64,000 nucleotides of DNA. It comes from Cordilura impudica (Eukaryota > Arthropoda > Insecta > Diptera > Scathophagidae). Numbering within the stretch: the first letter of the stretch is position 1; each line of letters begins with the position of its first letter. The stretch covers positions 97,959,946 through 98,023,945 of the forward strand of contig OY821517.1 of NCBI GenBank assembly GCA_963682025.1, written 5' to 3'. Made by a program: the position numbers and the translations under genes. Below, piece after piece: positions 32,899 through 44,502 of this stretch. The notes under the pieces are model-generated. The model saw nothing but the letters and a program-made list of their open reading frames with translations, was not told where the DNA came from and made no database searches.

Positions 32899-34057
32899 TC
32901 AAGCATGAAGAGGGGACATTCCAAATTCGTAGGCTTCCTTAAAACTATTGTCTTCTGGTGGGGGTTGGCTTAATTGACTTGATGTCTTTTGGCATATAAT
33001 GCAACTTGATGTTGACTTTGTTCCAGTTAAAGCTTGTGCAACTTTTCCATCAATCATTGTGAGACACATTTTAAAATGTACTTCAATGTCTTGGTCATCA
33101 AATTTAAATATTACTGGTTGAAGTTCCTTAATTTGATCTTTTATTTTTTGAACTTCTTCAGTTATGACATCTTTGGTTTCCTTTTTGAATGAAAATTTTA
33201 TTGGTCTGCAATACTTTGTTGAAGAAGAAATTTCATTTTTCCATATATCAATTTCTGTTGCTCTACTAGTTGATGGCTCTAAGACGCTATACCTTTTTGT
33301 TAAGCGCAATGGAACGAAAGATATCATAAATAAATTAGCATCTGATGAATTTTCGGCATTAGATTGCTTGTATTGTTTCTGACGAGAGGATCCGTCACAT
33401 CCCCATTTAGAAATTAAAGTAATGCTGCCATTACCATTTTTTTTTTAAATGATCAGTATCAAGCGTATTTAGCAATCGTTCTGCAGTATGTTCAAGGAGA
33501 TCTTGCAATTTTATTTCTGCTGATGTTGAAGTGACACTAATAGCAGATTGTGAAGGTAAGCATTCTTTTTTGGCAGAAACTAAATCTCGATACTCTGGAA
33601 AAATCCCACAATTCTATTTATTGGTTCGCTTCCGCAATTCCTTATATTGATTTTTGTTCAATTTCAAATCCAAAAATATGGCGAACACTTCTTCCGGCGT
33701 AAATTTCTTATCTTCAATTGGTGTAGGAATGCTTTTCAAAATCCTCTTTGTGCGCCTTGGGCTCGCTTCTACTATTTTTTCAATTATTTCAATTTTATTT
33801 TTTTTATTTTGGGTTGGTTGAATTTGGTGCAAAAATGAATCCTTAATAATTCTTTGAGAAATTTCTTCATTGATATTCTCCAGCTTGCGCCTTCGAGATC
33901 TTTCACTACATCCGTCAATTCGTTTTGCTGGTCGACCCTTTTTTCCACTTTCATTGGCAGTTGTAGATGCACTCTCAAAAATAAGTTCCTTTATTAACCA
34001 GTCTTAGTAACGTTTGTACATCTTTTCCTTGCTATGAGAGCATTCAATGTACCGTCA
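32899..34057 (-). pseudogene. Transib-2 transposase, N-terminal and central part
   Basis: Segments in order on the - strand: EDKKFTPEEVFAIFLDLKLN and NQYKELRKRTNK (about 33620-33720), then ISKWGCDGSSRQKQYKQSNA (first catalytic Asp), LFMISFVPLRLTKRYSVLEP, VHFKMCLTMIDGKVAQALTG (second catalytic Asp), TKSTSSCIICQKT (Cys pair) and YEFGMSPLHA. The third acidic motif (EEAxEA) is deleted. Frameshifts occur near 33430 and 33610. The gene is cut upstream by the inner Transib at 34058. Confidence 0.85.
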
Positions 34058-35648
34058 CACAGTGTCGTGGTTTCATATAACGAGTGGCCAAAAATAGAAG
34101 GAGTGGTCGGAAAATTCTGAAGTTTGGCACACATGACTTAATTGATAAAATATAGTTACACCTAAAATTTTGTAATTTTAGGTCCAAGGATTCGTGTCCT
34201 TCCCATATATCTTGAATTAAAAAAATGCCATAACTCATGTAAAAAAAATAATAACTTAATGAAGTTTCGTATATACGTTAGTTTAAATATCTTTAATGCT
34301 TAGTCAAAATTTCGTTTGATTCGGGGCACGGATACGCCTACCTCGAAAATCTCCTTTTTAAAAAAAGTAAAAATAAGAGCAAACCAATATAATTTTCTTA
34401 TTTAATTTGGCACACGAATTACTTACAATGGATTTTTTGTATAACTATACACATTTTACTTTTTATTCAATGCAATGAAGTAAAGAAGTGCAGCTTCTTT
34501 TAAGAGGTTCTCAAAATTTGGAATATTAATATTGCGCCCACATGACAGTGTTCTGAAAATAATTGAAATATTGTTAATTAATGTTTTATCTACACCTGTA
34601 ATTTCAGCCGAAAGTTCTACATTTGAAAAAAACGTCTAGCTGTATTTCCATCATTCGATGTACCATATCCCGTCTTAACCCTGTCAACTATCAGGCCCAT
34701 ATCTTTTTTAAATCTATCTTGTATAATCCTTTTTTTCTCGTCAACTTGATCGCTCATTTCCTTTCCTGTTTTTCGCCATGTTTTGATGGATGGTTTATAC
34801 GCAATATGTAGAATACATTCAAAACACTTTATCCAAGCGTGCAATGTCGACAATCCGTATTTGTAGCACCCTTCATTGACAGGCCTTTTAAAAATTGACA
34901 TTCTATTCATTTCGGATGGCTTTGCTCCACACAAAACGCAATTACTGCTAATTTTAAAAAGAGTGAATTTTAATATTTCCTTCTCTGTATTCGTTAATAT
35001 TCTTCGAATACGATTTTCCACAAACTGTTCAATTGGATGGAACACATTAACTGCATTACTTTTCTTCAACTCCAACCACTGCTGAAAAATATCACGAATC
35101 TGTAATGATGTCGACACAAAAAAACATTCACAAAACACGTAAAAGCAGTCAGAAGCAGCTGAAATTTCTATACGTTAAAATAGATACTTGTAGCAATAAA
35201 ATATCAAAAAATTTTGAAAGTTATATCAAGAGTTTTCTTTTAATTTACTTTAGAACTTAACTTATGTACCAAAATACTGACATTATTAAGAACTGTCATT
35301 TGGCTAACGGTATTTCGCGTATGGTTAATATTTGTAAACAAAAACAGTGTTGTAATTAGAAATACATACCTGGCTTACAACCCTGTTACAAAAATATTAG
35401 CCGTTACCAAACCAGATTTGAATTTTAGCTATAACAACCACATGTAATATTTGAGGTTTTCCCTTAGAACTACCATGTTGCATAAAATCCTTAATTTTGA
35501 ACTGTAATAACTCAAAAAGTACGCAAAACTTTAACGTAATATTTCACATATGAACTAACAGAAGTGTTTTCTATAAAATAAAATTTAAAAAAAAAATAAA
35601 ATTCGTACTTTGACTTTAACCATTTTTGGCCACGCTCGCGACAGTGTG
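34058..35648 (-). mobile_element. Transib transposon (inner copy, Transib-3)
   Basis: Left end CACAGTGTCGTGGTTTCATA, right end CACACTGTCGCGAGCGTGGC in reverse complement. A perfect 5-bp duplication CGTCA lies at 34053-34057 and 35649-35653. The subterminal AAAAATAGAAGGAGTGGTCG is shared with Transib-1 (AAAAATAGAAGGAGTGATCG), so Transib-1 and Transib-3 form one subfamily inserted into a member of another. The 1.6-kb size indicates internal deletion. Confidence 0.88.
34450..35138 (-). pseudogene. Transib-3 transposase, middle part
   Basis: A 173-codon frame contains SNCVLCGAKPSEMNRMSIFK, NEGCYKYGLSTLHAWIKCFE, ILHIAYKPSIKTWR and GYGTSNDGNTARRFF. After a frameshift in an A-run (about 34620) it continues with ELSAEITGVDKTLINNISII and NIPNFENLLKEAALLYF. 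The GLSTLHAWIK and NDGNTARRFF motifs are Transib hallmarks. No catalytic Asp or Glu segment is retained, so it cannot be active. Confidence 0.88.
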
Positions 35649-36157
35649 CGTCATCTCAAATTCAATGCAAAATAGTAATTTTTCCTTTGTGCATTTCAAT
35701 GTCTTAAATAAATATCTGCCAGATCTCTGTAACAGTACTTAGCCATTGCACAAATTGTAATGAATAATAATTGTGGAAACATTATTATAAATACTCTTTC
35801 TTGCAATTATGTAAAATAAAAATTTTTATCTTTTATTACCACTTTTAGAAACATAAAAACCCACACCCTAACCCCTTTTAAAAGGTGAAGCATACCTGCT
35901 CATATCTTAAAGGGCTGTGTCGCAGTAGTTTTTTTTTTACCATTTACCGGTTATTTAAATTGTTTCCCATTTTGTCAGGTATTTAAACTATATAACTCTA
36001 ATTCAGACTATTAATGTTTTTGAAAAATACCTATGTAAATGTAGCTGTAACAATTAAGCGCATTATATCTCACCCCTTTTTTATAAGTATATAACAACTC
36101 CTGACAACTCTACCGACACGCAAAAAAATACACCGCTGTGCACTGGTACGACCAACT

Positions 36158-36318
36158 TTTGTATTAATAACACTCACACGGACGGACGGACATCGTTTAA
36201 TCGACTCAGAAAGTGTTTTTGAGTCGGTCCGTATAATAACAGATGGATAAAGGTCCAATATTTTTGGCAGTTACAAACATCACCTCAAACTTAATATATC
36301 CTAACCACATAGTGGACA
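36158..36318 (-). mobile_element. INE-1/mini-me-like fragment inside Transib-2
   Basis: CACACGGACGGACGGACATC followed by 'tcgactcagaaagtg', 'gataaaggtccaatattttt' and CACATAGTGG. Only the GGAC end of the family is present. Confidence 0.75.
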
Positions 36319-37034
36319 ACTTTTGTATTCATAAATTTTGCAGAAAATATCTGACCTTGGGTCAGAAAAATTGTTCTGGTGCACACGGGCGGAAACTGGC
36401 GGGTATATAATGGGGTATAGGAGTATAGAGGAGGGTTCGGAGTATAAAGCAGTGCAAGATCGTTTCTGACTACATTTGACTGGCAGGAGTTATGCTCTAT
36501 TAAGTAGGAAATTTTCGGAAAATTTTGACCTTTTTTAAAAAAATTTTTTTTTTAAATTTCGGAACGACTCAGTGATTTTACATTTTTAACATTAATAGTA
36601 TGGAAGCCGTAAAATTATACAAAATATATTTCACTTCGAAATCTTTTAAATCAAAAAAGCTACAGTCATTCAAAAATAAAAATTTACAAAGAAATTTTTA
36701 ATTTTAGCAAAATACTGAGAAAGCCCATTTTCGAAGACCCTGTTCGCTGTGATATAGTTGGTATAGAGTCGCAATTTTTTGGCTCCCGAGGTTTACTAGT
36801 ATTTGCTTTCAAATGAATAACATAACTTTAAAATCGATAACAAAAAAAAAAATTATTTTTGGCCGCCTTCTCAAAATATGGTCCACTGTGTGGCGCCGCT
36901 TAGACGCTCAGAAATGCCGCTCACATGCCGCTCATTGCGTGGCCACTTCAGTAGTATTTCATATGTTTTAATTTTTTCCCGCTCACCGCTCTGCCGCTCG
37001 ACGCTTTGCCGCTCATTGCGTGGCCTCGGCCTTA

Positions 37035-37543
37035 TAAATGGTTGTAATAACTAGAATCGTTTATCAATTATATAATGTTATTAAAGGTAGAACTAATTCA
37101 AAGAAAAAATTTTAAACATTGCTCTAACATGAAGTCACGTTTCTATGCTTTTTTATATTTTTATTATTTATGTTTTTAATTTTTAATTTTCAATTTTTAC
37201 TTTAGTTTTAATTTTTAAATTTTTTTCGTAATTTAGTTTTTTTAATTTTTGATTTTTATAGTTTATAGTTTATAGTTTTTTAATTTTTCATTTTTCAATT
37301 TAAAATTTTTAGTTTTTATAAATGCGTTTCAATTTTTTTTTTAAACTTTTAGTTTTTGATTTTCAGTTTTTTATTTAAGTTTTAAGTTTTTAATATTTGA
37401 TACTAATTTTTAGTTTAATTTGTGAAACATTTTTTAAATAGTTTTATACTTCGAGTTAATATTGATTATATAGTTATATACAAAATTAGAGATTAATTTA
37501 AAGAAGCTGTATATTTCTTTCAATATCATGTTTTTTCTTACTG
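37035..37543. repeat. Left arm (inner part) of the ~20-kb palindrome
   Basis: Inverted copy of about 41146-41690. For example 'cttcgagttaatattgatta' matches 'ttaactcgaag' at 41263, and 'agagattaatttaaagaagc' matches 'cttccttaaattaatctcta' at 41180. The two arms stop matching after TTTTTTCTTAC, about 195 and 220 bp short of the element in the loop. Confidence 0.8.
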
Positions 37544-37736
37544 AATACTCATATACAAAGTATACAAATAAACTTCCTTAAATGGTTCTTAGCAAGCTTC
37601 AGAACAACAAAAATTTTATATTTAGTCTAATTTAAGTTTTTAGTCTCATTTTTTCTATCCAACTTATAAAAGTTTCCTACAAAATATCTACAAAATTAAT
37701 TAAATTTACTAAAATTTTAACACATTGCTATAATAA

Positions 37737-37851
37737 CACTACTCAACAAAATGAAAAAAATTTCATGTACTCCGGATGCGATAATTTTTTCTGTGTAGAT
37801 AACCTTGACATGAGCTCGAAAAACGCAATAAAAAATTTTTTTTTCGTTTGG

Positions 37852-37883
<32 letters not shown>

Positions 37884-38302
37884 AAAAATTTTTTTTTGGT
37901 TAATTTGTTTCGTCCAGCATAACTCGGGAACCACTAGCCCGATTTAATTGAATTAAATTGTAAAAAATTTAAAATTACAATTCCCTTAATCTGTTTATAT
38001 ATTGTTTTCCTATACAAGCAACAGTTTCCAAGTTAAAAATGAATATATAAAGGAAAAAACTTATTTTTGCCTAAAGATTTAAATTTTTTTTTTTTTAAAA
38101 TCCATAAAAAATCCCAAATGAAAAAAAATGTCAAATCTTATTACTTTTACGTAAAGATACATAACCTGTGAGCAAAATAAGAGAAAGATCATGAAAATCG
38201 ATGCACGCGTTTCGCTTTTATTCGCAATTGAGTAAAGGTATGAATTTAAAAAATTTGCTCGACATATGCACAACTTTGTCTATGGTAAGGTTTTTTCTTT
38301 TT
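37737..38302. repeat. Left ~560-bp terminal inverted repeat
   Basis: Pairs with 40372-40923. It includes homopolymer tracts (a T-run at about 37850-37877) that face an A-run in the right copy. The conserved parts differ mainly by single bases, such as CCAGCATAAC against GCCGGAC on the other side. Confidence 0.85.
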
Positions 38303-38466
38303 TATTACAAAAAAAATTAAAATTTGTTGGGTGACAAAAATATATGACTTTAAATTAAAAAACAATTCGATATATGTACAAGAAATTATCCTAAGGATAT
38401 CAACATTAATTAATTATAAAAAAGTTTTAAAAAAAATATCTAAACACAAAAATAAAAACCTTCAAA

Positions 38467-39726
38467 TTAAAAATAATTATGTGCTTTTGTCTTTCTTTTA
38501 TATTGTTGTGGGTCTGTTTCTCTTATTAGGAACCAGATATAGTCCCCCATCATAGCTTCGTTCCAAAATCCTTGGTATCGGTGCTCAATTTCTTTCATTT
38601 GCTGATGAAAACGCTCACCATGCTCGTCACTCACATCGCCCAGGTTGTCCGGAAAGAAGTCCAAGTGCGAGTGTAGAAAATGTATCTTAAGCGACATATT
38701 TGCTCCAATTTTTTTATAATTTTGGAGTAGTTGTTCGACGATCTCTCTGTAATTTGAGCTTTTGTTGTTTCCAAGAAATCCGGAAACAATTTGCCGAAAT
38801 GAGTTCCAAGCTGCAGCTTCATTTGGTGATAAAATGTGTTCAAACTGTTGGTCTTGCAACAACTTTTTAATTTGCGGACCGTCGAAAACGCCTTCCTTAA
38901 TCTTTGCCGATGAAAGGTGAGGAAAAATGGTTTTTAAATAGGCGAACGCTTCGCCATCTTTGTTGATAGCTTTCACGAAGTTTTTTATGAGTCCGAGCTT
39001 TATGTGAAGAGGTGGGAGAAAAACATTTTCCTTTTTTATGAGTGGTGTATATTTCACGTTGTCGCTGCCGGGGATGAAGTTAACTCTTTCTGTCCAACTC
39101 CTCCTGGTGTAATGATGTTGACGATCGCGGCTGTCCCAAAGGCAGAGGAAACAACAGTACTTTGTGAATCCACCTTGTAATCCACAAAGGATACCGATAA
39201 CCTTAAGGTCGGCACAAACTTTCCAATCGTGTTTCTCATAGTTAAGGCACTTTAGTAGATTGTCCATGACTTCGTATGTTTCCTTGGTGTCAACGGCATG
39301 AGCAATTGGAATCGAAGGTTTCTTGTTGCCGTTGTGCAGTAAAATTGCTTTAAGGCTCTGCTTGTTGCTGTCGATGAAAAGACGCCACTCTCCTGGATCG
39401 TAAGAGTACCCGAGTTCACCAAATAATCCGGGAATGTCCTTACAAAAACAGATGTTGTCTTTTTTTGTGTAGTACCTTGCGTATGGTTCATGACGCTTCC
39501 TGTAGATTGTTGTCACCACACCAGGAGCCAAGAAACCGAACTGTTTCATGCGCGATGCATGCAACTCTGCATCTTCCTTGGAGAGTTTCAATTCTCTAAT
39601 CCAACAGCGTAAGTCCATCGTATATTTTTTCCCACGCCTGTTTTTTTGCTAAGACAGAAGTAGCAATCTGTTGCATGGCAAAGCGGAGCTCTCCAAAGCA
39701 TTGGCATGATGATTCTCGGCTGTCGT
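38467..39726 (-). pseudogene. Transposase-like protein of the long-TIR element, main exon
   Basis: After acceptor TTTCTTTCAG the exon encodes RRQPRIIMPMLWRAPLCHAT and DCYFCLSKKTGVGKN. A frame change at about 39618 then leads into 383 open codons with GEWRLFIDSNKQSLKAILLH, PSIPIAHAVDTKETYEVMDN, VCADLKVIGILCGLQGG, FTKYCCFLCLWDSRDRQHHY, FLPPLHIKLGLIKNFVKAIN and DVSDEHGERFHQQMKEIEHR. Similar proteins occur as uncharacterised products in many invertebrate genomes (from memory). A D (FIDS), D (ADLKV) and E (DEHGER) order is compatible with a DDE nuclease, which is inference. The expected proline-rich linker after GVGKN is missing, so a deletion with frameshift has probably inactivated it. Confidence 0.7.
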
Positions 39727-39784
39727 CTGAAAGAATTGCAATAATAAGTTATATATGTTCTTGAATTTCGTAATCTACACTTAC

Positions 39785-40026
39785 CTTGAGTCACTTAGCT
39801 GTACGTAGCACCTTGGACATAGAGCACTTGGTGTCCACCGCTCATCTATGTTTGAGACCTTTAAATTGAAGCTCTCTTCAAATGAATCTCTCAATTTAGG
39901 TGAAAAATAACGCTTGTTTTTTCCACAAACGTATTCTCCGCACATGTAACAAAAATTACTTGGATTGGTATTGCATTCAAATACTCGCGAACGTTTGCTC
40001 ATTTTAACTATCGCGTTCGTCGACAC
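39785..40026 (-). CDS. Transposase-like protein of the long-TIR element, first exon
   Basis: Probable start MSKRSRVFECNTNPSNFCYM at 40002 (an upstream Met is at 40026). CYMCGEYVCG, a WTPSALCPRCYV segment and the later CHATDCYFC in the next exon suggest a Cys-based zinc-binding N-terminus. The donor CAAG|GTAAGT at 39785/39784 and acceptor TTTCAG at 39727 define a 58-bp intron; splicing gives QLSDSRRQPRI in frame. The exon itself is open. Confidence 0.7.
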
Positions 40027-40371
40027 TTGTTGAATGAGTAAAATCGATCAATGAAGACCTATTTGTACTGTGTATTGTTTAGTATTTTACTGACAGGTAC
40101 TTATAAATGGGTGTATATTTTTTTACGGTGGCTACATACCTGTTTCACCATGTGTGAGTCTTAAATTTTCCGAATAAATGTGGGTTGCATTTATGTAAAA
40201 AAATCATACAGGTAGTCACCGGAAAACCCAAATAAGTAAAAAAGTCCCCTTTCCTTTTTTCCTTTTAATTGTTCACGCACATTTATTACCGTTTATTACT
40301 TTGCTTACGCAATCATAAAAATTAAATAACCCTTTGTTTATTCCGTTTTGTTAATTCTGAGAATCATAAAA

Positions 40372-40923
40372 AAAAAGAAAAAACCTTACCATAGACAAAG
40401 TTGTGCATATGTCGAGCAAATTTTTTAAATTCATACCTTTACTCAATTGCGAATAAAAGCGAAACGCGTGCATCGATTTTCATGATCTTTCTCTTATTTT
40501 GCTCATAGGTTATGTATCTTTACGTAAAAGTAATAAGATTTGAAATTTTTTTTCATTTGGGATTTTTTATGGATTTAAAAAAAAAAAAAAATTTAAATTT
40601 TTAGGCAAAAATAAGTTTTTTCCTTTATATATTCATTTTTAACTTGGAAACTGTTGCTTGTATAGGAAAACAATATATAAACAGATTAAGGGAATTGTAA
40701 TTTTAAATTTTTTACAATTTAATTCAATTAAATCGGGCTAGTGGTTCCCGAGTTATGCCGGACGAAACAAATTAACCAAAAAAAAATTTTTAAAATTTAA
40801 AAAAAAAAAAAAAAAAAACCAAACGAAAAAAAAAATTTTTATTGCGTTTTTCGAGCTCATGTCAAGGTTATCTACACAGAAAAAATTATCGCATCCCGAG
40901 TACATTTTGACTGTTGACTAGTG
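40372..40923. repeat. Right ~550-bp terminal inverted repeat
   Basis: Inverted partner of 37737-38302. Its outer end CGAGTACATTTTGACTGTTGACTAGTG lacks about 11 bp present on the left between AACA and TGTACTC. Confidence 0.85.
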
Positions 40924-41145
40924 TAATTTATTGAAATATTGAAAACTATATTCTTATAAAAAATTTTTTTTTCATATTAACAAATTTCATATGAAGTTCT
41001 TTTGTATAGTGTTTCTTTACAGATATGAACATAAATCCATTTAGTTGCGAATATTTCAATTGTATCATTTGTTTTATTATTTTAGTTTATGTTACATGTT
41101 ATTTATGGTATGCTGCATTCCACTACGATAGGTACACTACATTTG

Positions 41146-42820
41146 TAAGAAAAAACGTGATATTTAAAGAAATATACCACTTCCTTAAATTAATCTCTAA
41201 TATTGTTTGGAATAATAACTGTAAGATTTTTTGAACTGTAAGATTTTTGATTTCATCAAAATTAACTCGAAGTATAAAAGTCAAAATTAAAAGCTAAAAA
41301 ATAAAATCAAAAATTAAAAACTAAAAACTTAAATTAAAAATTGAAAGCCTAAAACCTGAAAGCTTAAATTAAAAAAATTGAAAAGCAAATATAAAATTTT
41401 AAAATTTAAAATTGAAAAATCAAAAATTAATAAACTGTAAACCCAAAATTGAAAAATCAAAAATTAAAAAAACTAAATTACTAAAAAAGATTTAAAAATA
41501 AAAACTGAAGAAAAATTGAAAATCGAAAATTAAAAACATAAAAAATAAAAATATAAAAAAGCATAGTGTTAGTGTTAGTGCGCTGTTTAAAATCCTTTCT
41601 TTGAATTAGTTCTACCTTTAATAACATTATATAATTTATAAACGATTCTAGTTATTACAAACATTTATAAAACTAAAATAAAACAATAATAAACAAGTAA
41701 GAAAATTATAGTCGGTCTAGACCGACTATATGATACCCTGTACCATGGTTTAGAGACCCTATCTTTCGGTCCAACTACTTCGATATAGAAAATAAGCATA
41801 AACCAAATTTGAGTGAGATTTTTATTAATTTTTTTGGCTGTAGATATGAAAAAGTTCATATCGGATGCTATATCTATAAAGGGACTAGGTCCAAAAATGG
41901 ACCGATCCTAATCATGTTTGTTAAAGTCTCTTGTATTTTGCAAAAATATGTACAAACAAAATTTGAGAAGAATCAGTGCAATATTTTTGTTTTTTAATAG
42001 ATTTAAGTGAAGATCGGGAAGCAGCTCTATATGGGGTCAAAGGCATCATTTTTCGACTACTCATTAGTGGATGTAATGAACGCATACGAACCCAATTTGA
42101 GTAAGATCTATATGACAATTTGGATCTTATGGCAATTTATGTCGATTTCATATGGGTAATTTGTATGGGGGCTAGGTCTGAACATGGACCGATTCTCACC
42201 AATAGCGTTCATCCCATGGCCGATAAAAGCTTATATACCAAATTTCATCAAAATATATTCATATTTGCGACCTGCAGTTTGATTACAAGCTTTACATGGA
42301 CACACAGACGGACGGACGGACGGACGGACGGACGGACATTGTTAAATCAACTCAGAAAGTGATTCTGATTCGATCGGTATAATTAAAGATGGGTCTAGGT
42401 CAAATATTTTTGGTTGTTACAAACAGCAGCACAAAGTCATTATACCCAAACCACATAGTGGTATAGGGTATAAAAAGAATGAAAATCTAAAATATTAATG
42501 AAAAACAACTATAGGAACTAACTGAAAGACACCTACATATCTATAATAAATTAAACTAAAAATTTAAAACTAAAAATTTAAAAATTTGAATTAAAAATTG
42601 AAAACTGAAATTAAAAATTTAAAAGCATATATAAAAAATTGTTCGAAAAACGTTTATATTTGAAAAAATAAAGATTTGATCGTTAATATTTGAAAAAAAA
42701 AAAAATAAAAATTAGGACAGATGTAATAACAAATTTAGTAAATAAATATTAAAGTCTGAAAAGTGGTATTAAAATTGGTTATAATTTCACTTAAAAAGAA
42801 AAAAAAAATATATATTGGAA
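41146..42820. repeat. Right arm (inner part) of the ~20-kb palindrome
   Basis: Inverted copy of 37035-37543 and of about 31000-31248 with the adjoining part of the left arm. The A-rich blocks 'aaattaaaaactaaaaactt' mirror the T-rich 'tttttaatttttaattttca' of the left arm. It is interrupted by the INE-like copy at 41693-42472 and ends at the Helitron start. Confidence 0.8.
41693..42472 (-). mobile_element. INE-1/mini-me-like element in the right palindrome arm
   Basis: Full-length young copy: palindrome TAGTCGGTCTAGACCGACTA near 41710, about seven GGAC units at 42308-42338, GTGGTATAGGGTATA end. The left arm (about 31215-31245) shows the empty site AATAATAAAAAAGAAAGAT in reverse complement, so it entered an A-run with no duplication longer than a few A. 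Confidence 0.92.
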
Positions 42821-42849
42821 TCTATGTATATATATAAAACTCATTTTCT

Positions 42850-43400
42850 GTTAGTTTGTTTGTTTGTTTGTTCTTTTGAGCGCTATACAAATTTTTATGT
42901 TTCAACGGATTTCTCTAAAATTTGGTACACAGGATCTTTGTATTCCAGGAAAGTTCGCTATATGATTCTTACTGGTCACGCCTACATTTACGCCCACTTT
43001 TTGTATACAGTTAATTTTCTGTTGATCGCTAAACAAATTCTTATTTTCCAACGGATTTCTCTGAAATGTGACACGCACAATCTCTGTACTCCAGGCAAGG
43101 TCACCATATTATTCTTACAGCCACGCCTGCTTTTACGCACACTTTTTATACAAAATTCTTTTGCTGTTTTTTGGTATATTTGTTTGCTAAAAAATTTTTT
43201 TATTTTTCAACGGATTTCTCAAAAGTTTGGTACGCACAATCTCTGTACTACGGCAAAGGTTGCCATATGATTCTTGTCGGCCACGCCAACTTTTACGCCC
43301 ACTTTTTGTATACAGTTCATTTTCTGTTTCTGGTATATTTTTTCGCTATAGAGATTTGTATTTTTCAACGGATTTCTCGGAAATTTGGTACACACGAGAA
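42850..43400 (+). repeat. ~140-bp imperfect tandem repeat in the Helitron 5' region
   Basis: Four units share CAACGGATTTCTC, TTTGGTACACA or variants, CTCTGTACT, CATATGATTCTT and CACGCC...TTTACGCCCACTTTTTGTATACAG. Open frames across this stretch follow the repeat and are not genes. Confidence 0.8.
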
Positions 43401-43634
43401 CAACTTCACGAATAACAAATTCTCCAAATTTAAAAAAAGGTCCCCAAAAGAAATGAACAAATTCCCCAATTTTTCTAAAAACTAAATAAAAAATGAACTT
43501 ACCCCCCAAATTCATTCTTGAATTTTTACATATTTTTATTTAATGAATTTATTTAAGTGAAAACTTGCATATTAATCACAATATATGCCCTGCAATTTAC
43601 GCATATAAAATCTGCATTCTTTTCAATAGCATCA

Positions 43635-43850
43635 TGTCGATGCGCTCGCGAAACGCAGCTCAGCAAGCATGGTTAAGAGAAGGGGAAATGCCTGAATATA
43701 CTCAAGTGCGTCTAGAAATCCAACGGCTAAGACAAGCTGAATCCAAGGAATCTGATTCTCATAGACAATTTTATGTCGCCTGCTCCAGATCATAATATTT
43801 TCGTATATGCACCAGAAGAAAAAAACAGAAATGTTGTCACAACGATCTAG
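43635..43850 (+). pseudogene. Helitron Rep/helicase relic: N-terminus fused to C-terminus
   Basis: A frame beginning MSMRSRNAAQQAWLREGEMP resembles the basic N-terminus of insect Helitron proteins. It runs directly into HRQFYVACSRS and, one frame on, PDHNIFVYAPEEKNRNVV before a stop, which matches the helicase motif VI end (LYVACSRVxxPxxLFxYAP). The Rep and helicase cores between are gone, so about 4 kb of coding were deleted. A second partial copy of the N-terminal region lies at about 44005-44090. Confidence 0.7.
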
Positions 43851-44384
43851 AATAATTAAAATTCGAAACTTTTTGATATCATACACTCAAAATACTCTAC
43901 GCATAAACATAAATTGTAATGGTAAACAGGCGCCGAGTACTTAGTCCCCAATAAACAAATTCAAAAAAATAAATGAACAAATCCCCCAAATTTGTTATTT
44001 AATATTTGTATTTTTTTCAATAGCATCATTACGGTGCGCGGACGCGGACGCGACGCAGGCGCGATTCGCTCGCGGAACACAGCTCAACGAAAAATCTTAT
44101 GATAAATTTTACCTTCGTATGTGCAATAATTACCTGTTGATCAAAATAGGCCAAACATATACTATAAGCAGTTGCTTAAAGCAATCTTGCGGCACAATTT
44201 TAAACGACGCATTCATTTTCCTTTTTTGAAACTTCTATAAACTTGACATCTCTGCTCAATGATGATCATTTACTGAATGAAGTAATTCAATTTTTAAAAC
44301 TTCTGATTCCTTTGCACACGATTGCGTTATATTTGATGTTTACAAAATATTTGATGTTTACATAATATTTTTGAAGTATTTTTG

Positions 44385-44388
<4 letters not shown>

Positions 44389-44416
<28 letters not shown>
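44389..44416. repeat. (AT)n microsatellite
   Basis: About 14 uninterrupted AT units just upstream of the Penelope-like element. Confidence 0.85.
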
Positions 44417-44421
<5 letters not shown>

Positions 44422-44502
44422 CCTTTAGTTCCTATAAGCAGCATAGGGCCTGTATCGTCTTTTAAAAAAACTTCTAAATTAAAAAATTAAACAAAATTTT
44501 AA

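Larger units (their letters stand above)
32220..36890 (-). mobile_element. Transib transposon (outer copy, Transib-2)
   Basis: Ends CACAGTGGACCATATGACGA and, in reverse complement, CACAGTGGACCATATTTTGA, followed on both sides by GAGAAGGCGG. The flanking 5 bp are CGGCG and TGGCG, a GC-rich duplication with one change. Without the inner Transib it is about 3.1 kb, full length for the family. The ends after the heptamer differ from Transib-1, so it is a separate subfamily. Confidence 0.88.
31252..37031. mobile_element. PIF/Harbinger-like non-autonomous element with nested Transibs
   Basis: Ends GGCCGAGGCTACGCAATGAG and, in reverse complement, GGCCGAGGCCACGCAATGAG, an inverted repeat of about 53 bp with four mismatches, rich in GAGCGGC sub-repeats. 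Flanks are TTA at 31249-31251 and 37032-37034. A 3-bp TTA duplication with GG-starting ends points to PIF/Harbinger. Without the Transib insert it is about 1.1 kb, and no transposase of its own was seen. The uninterrupted site can be read in the other palindrome arm near 41670. Confidence 0.75.
37737..40923 (-). mobile_element. Transposon with ~560-bp terminal inverted repeats and transposase-like gene
   Basis: It sits in the loop of the larger palindrome. Ends are CACTACTCAACA and, in reverse complement, CACTAGTCAACA, flanked by TAA on both sides (37734-37736 and 40924-40926). The inverted repeats run to about 38302 and from about 40372. They share GGATGCGATAATTTTTTCTG, CATAACTCGGGAACCACTAG and ACAACTTTGTCTATGGTAAG with very few differences, except for A-run lengths and a small end deletion. 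The interior holds one gene on the - strand. CACTA ends with a 3-bp duplication would suit the CACTA/EnSpm group, but I cannot place the protein in that or any other superfamily. Confidence 0.8.

Noticed and set aside
43171..43485. Overlapping frames of about 100 codons in the Helitron 5' region
   Set aside because: They follow the ~140-bp tandem unit and occur in several frames and on both strands, so they are a by-product of the repeat.
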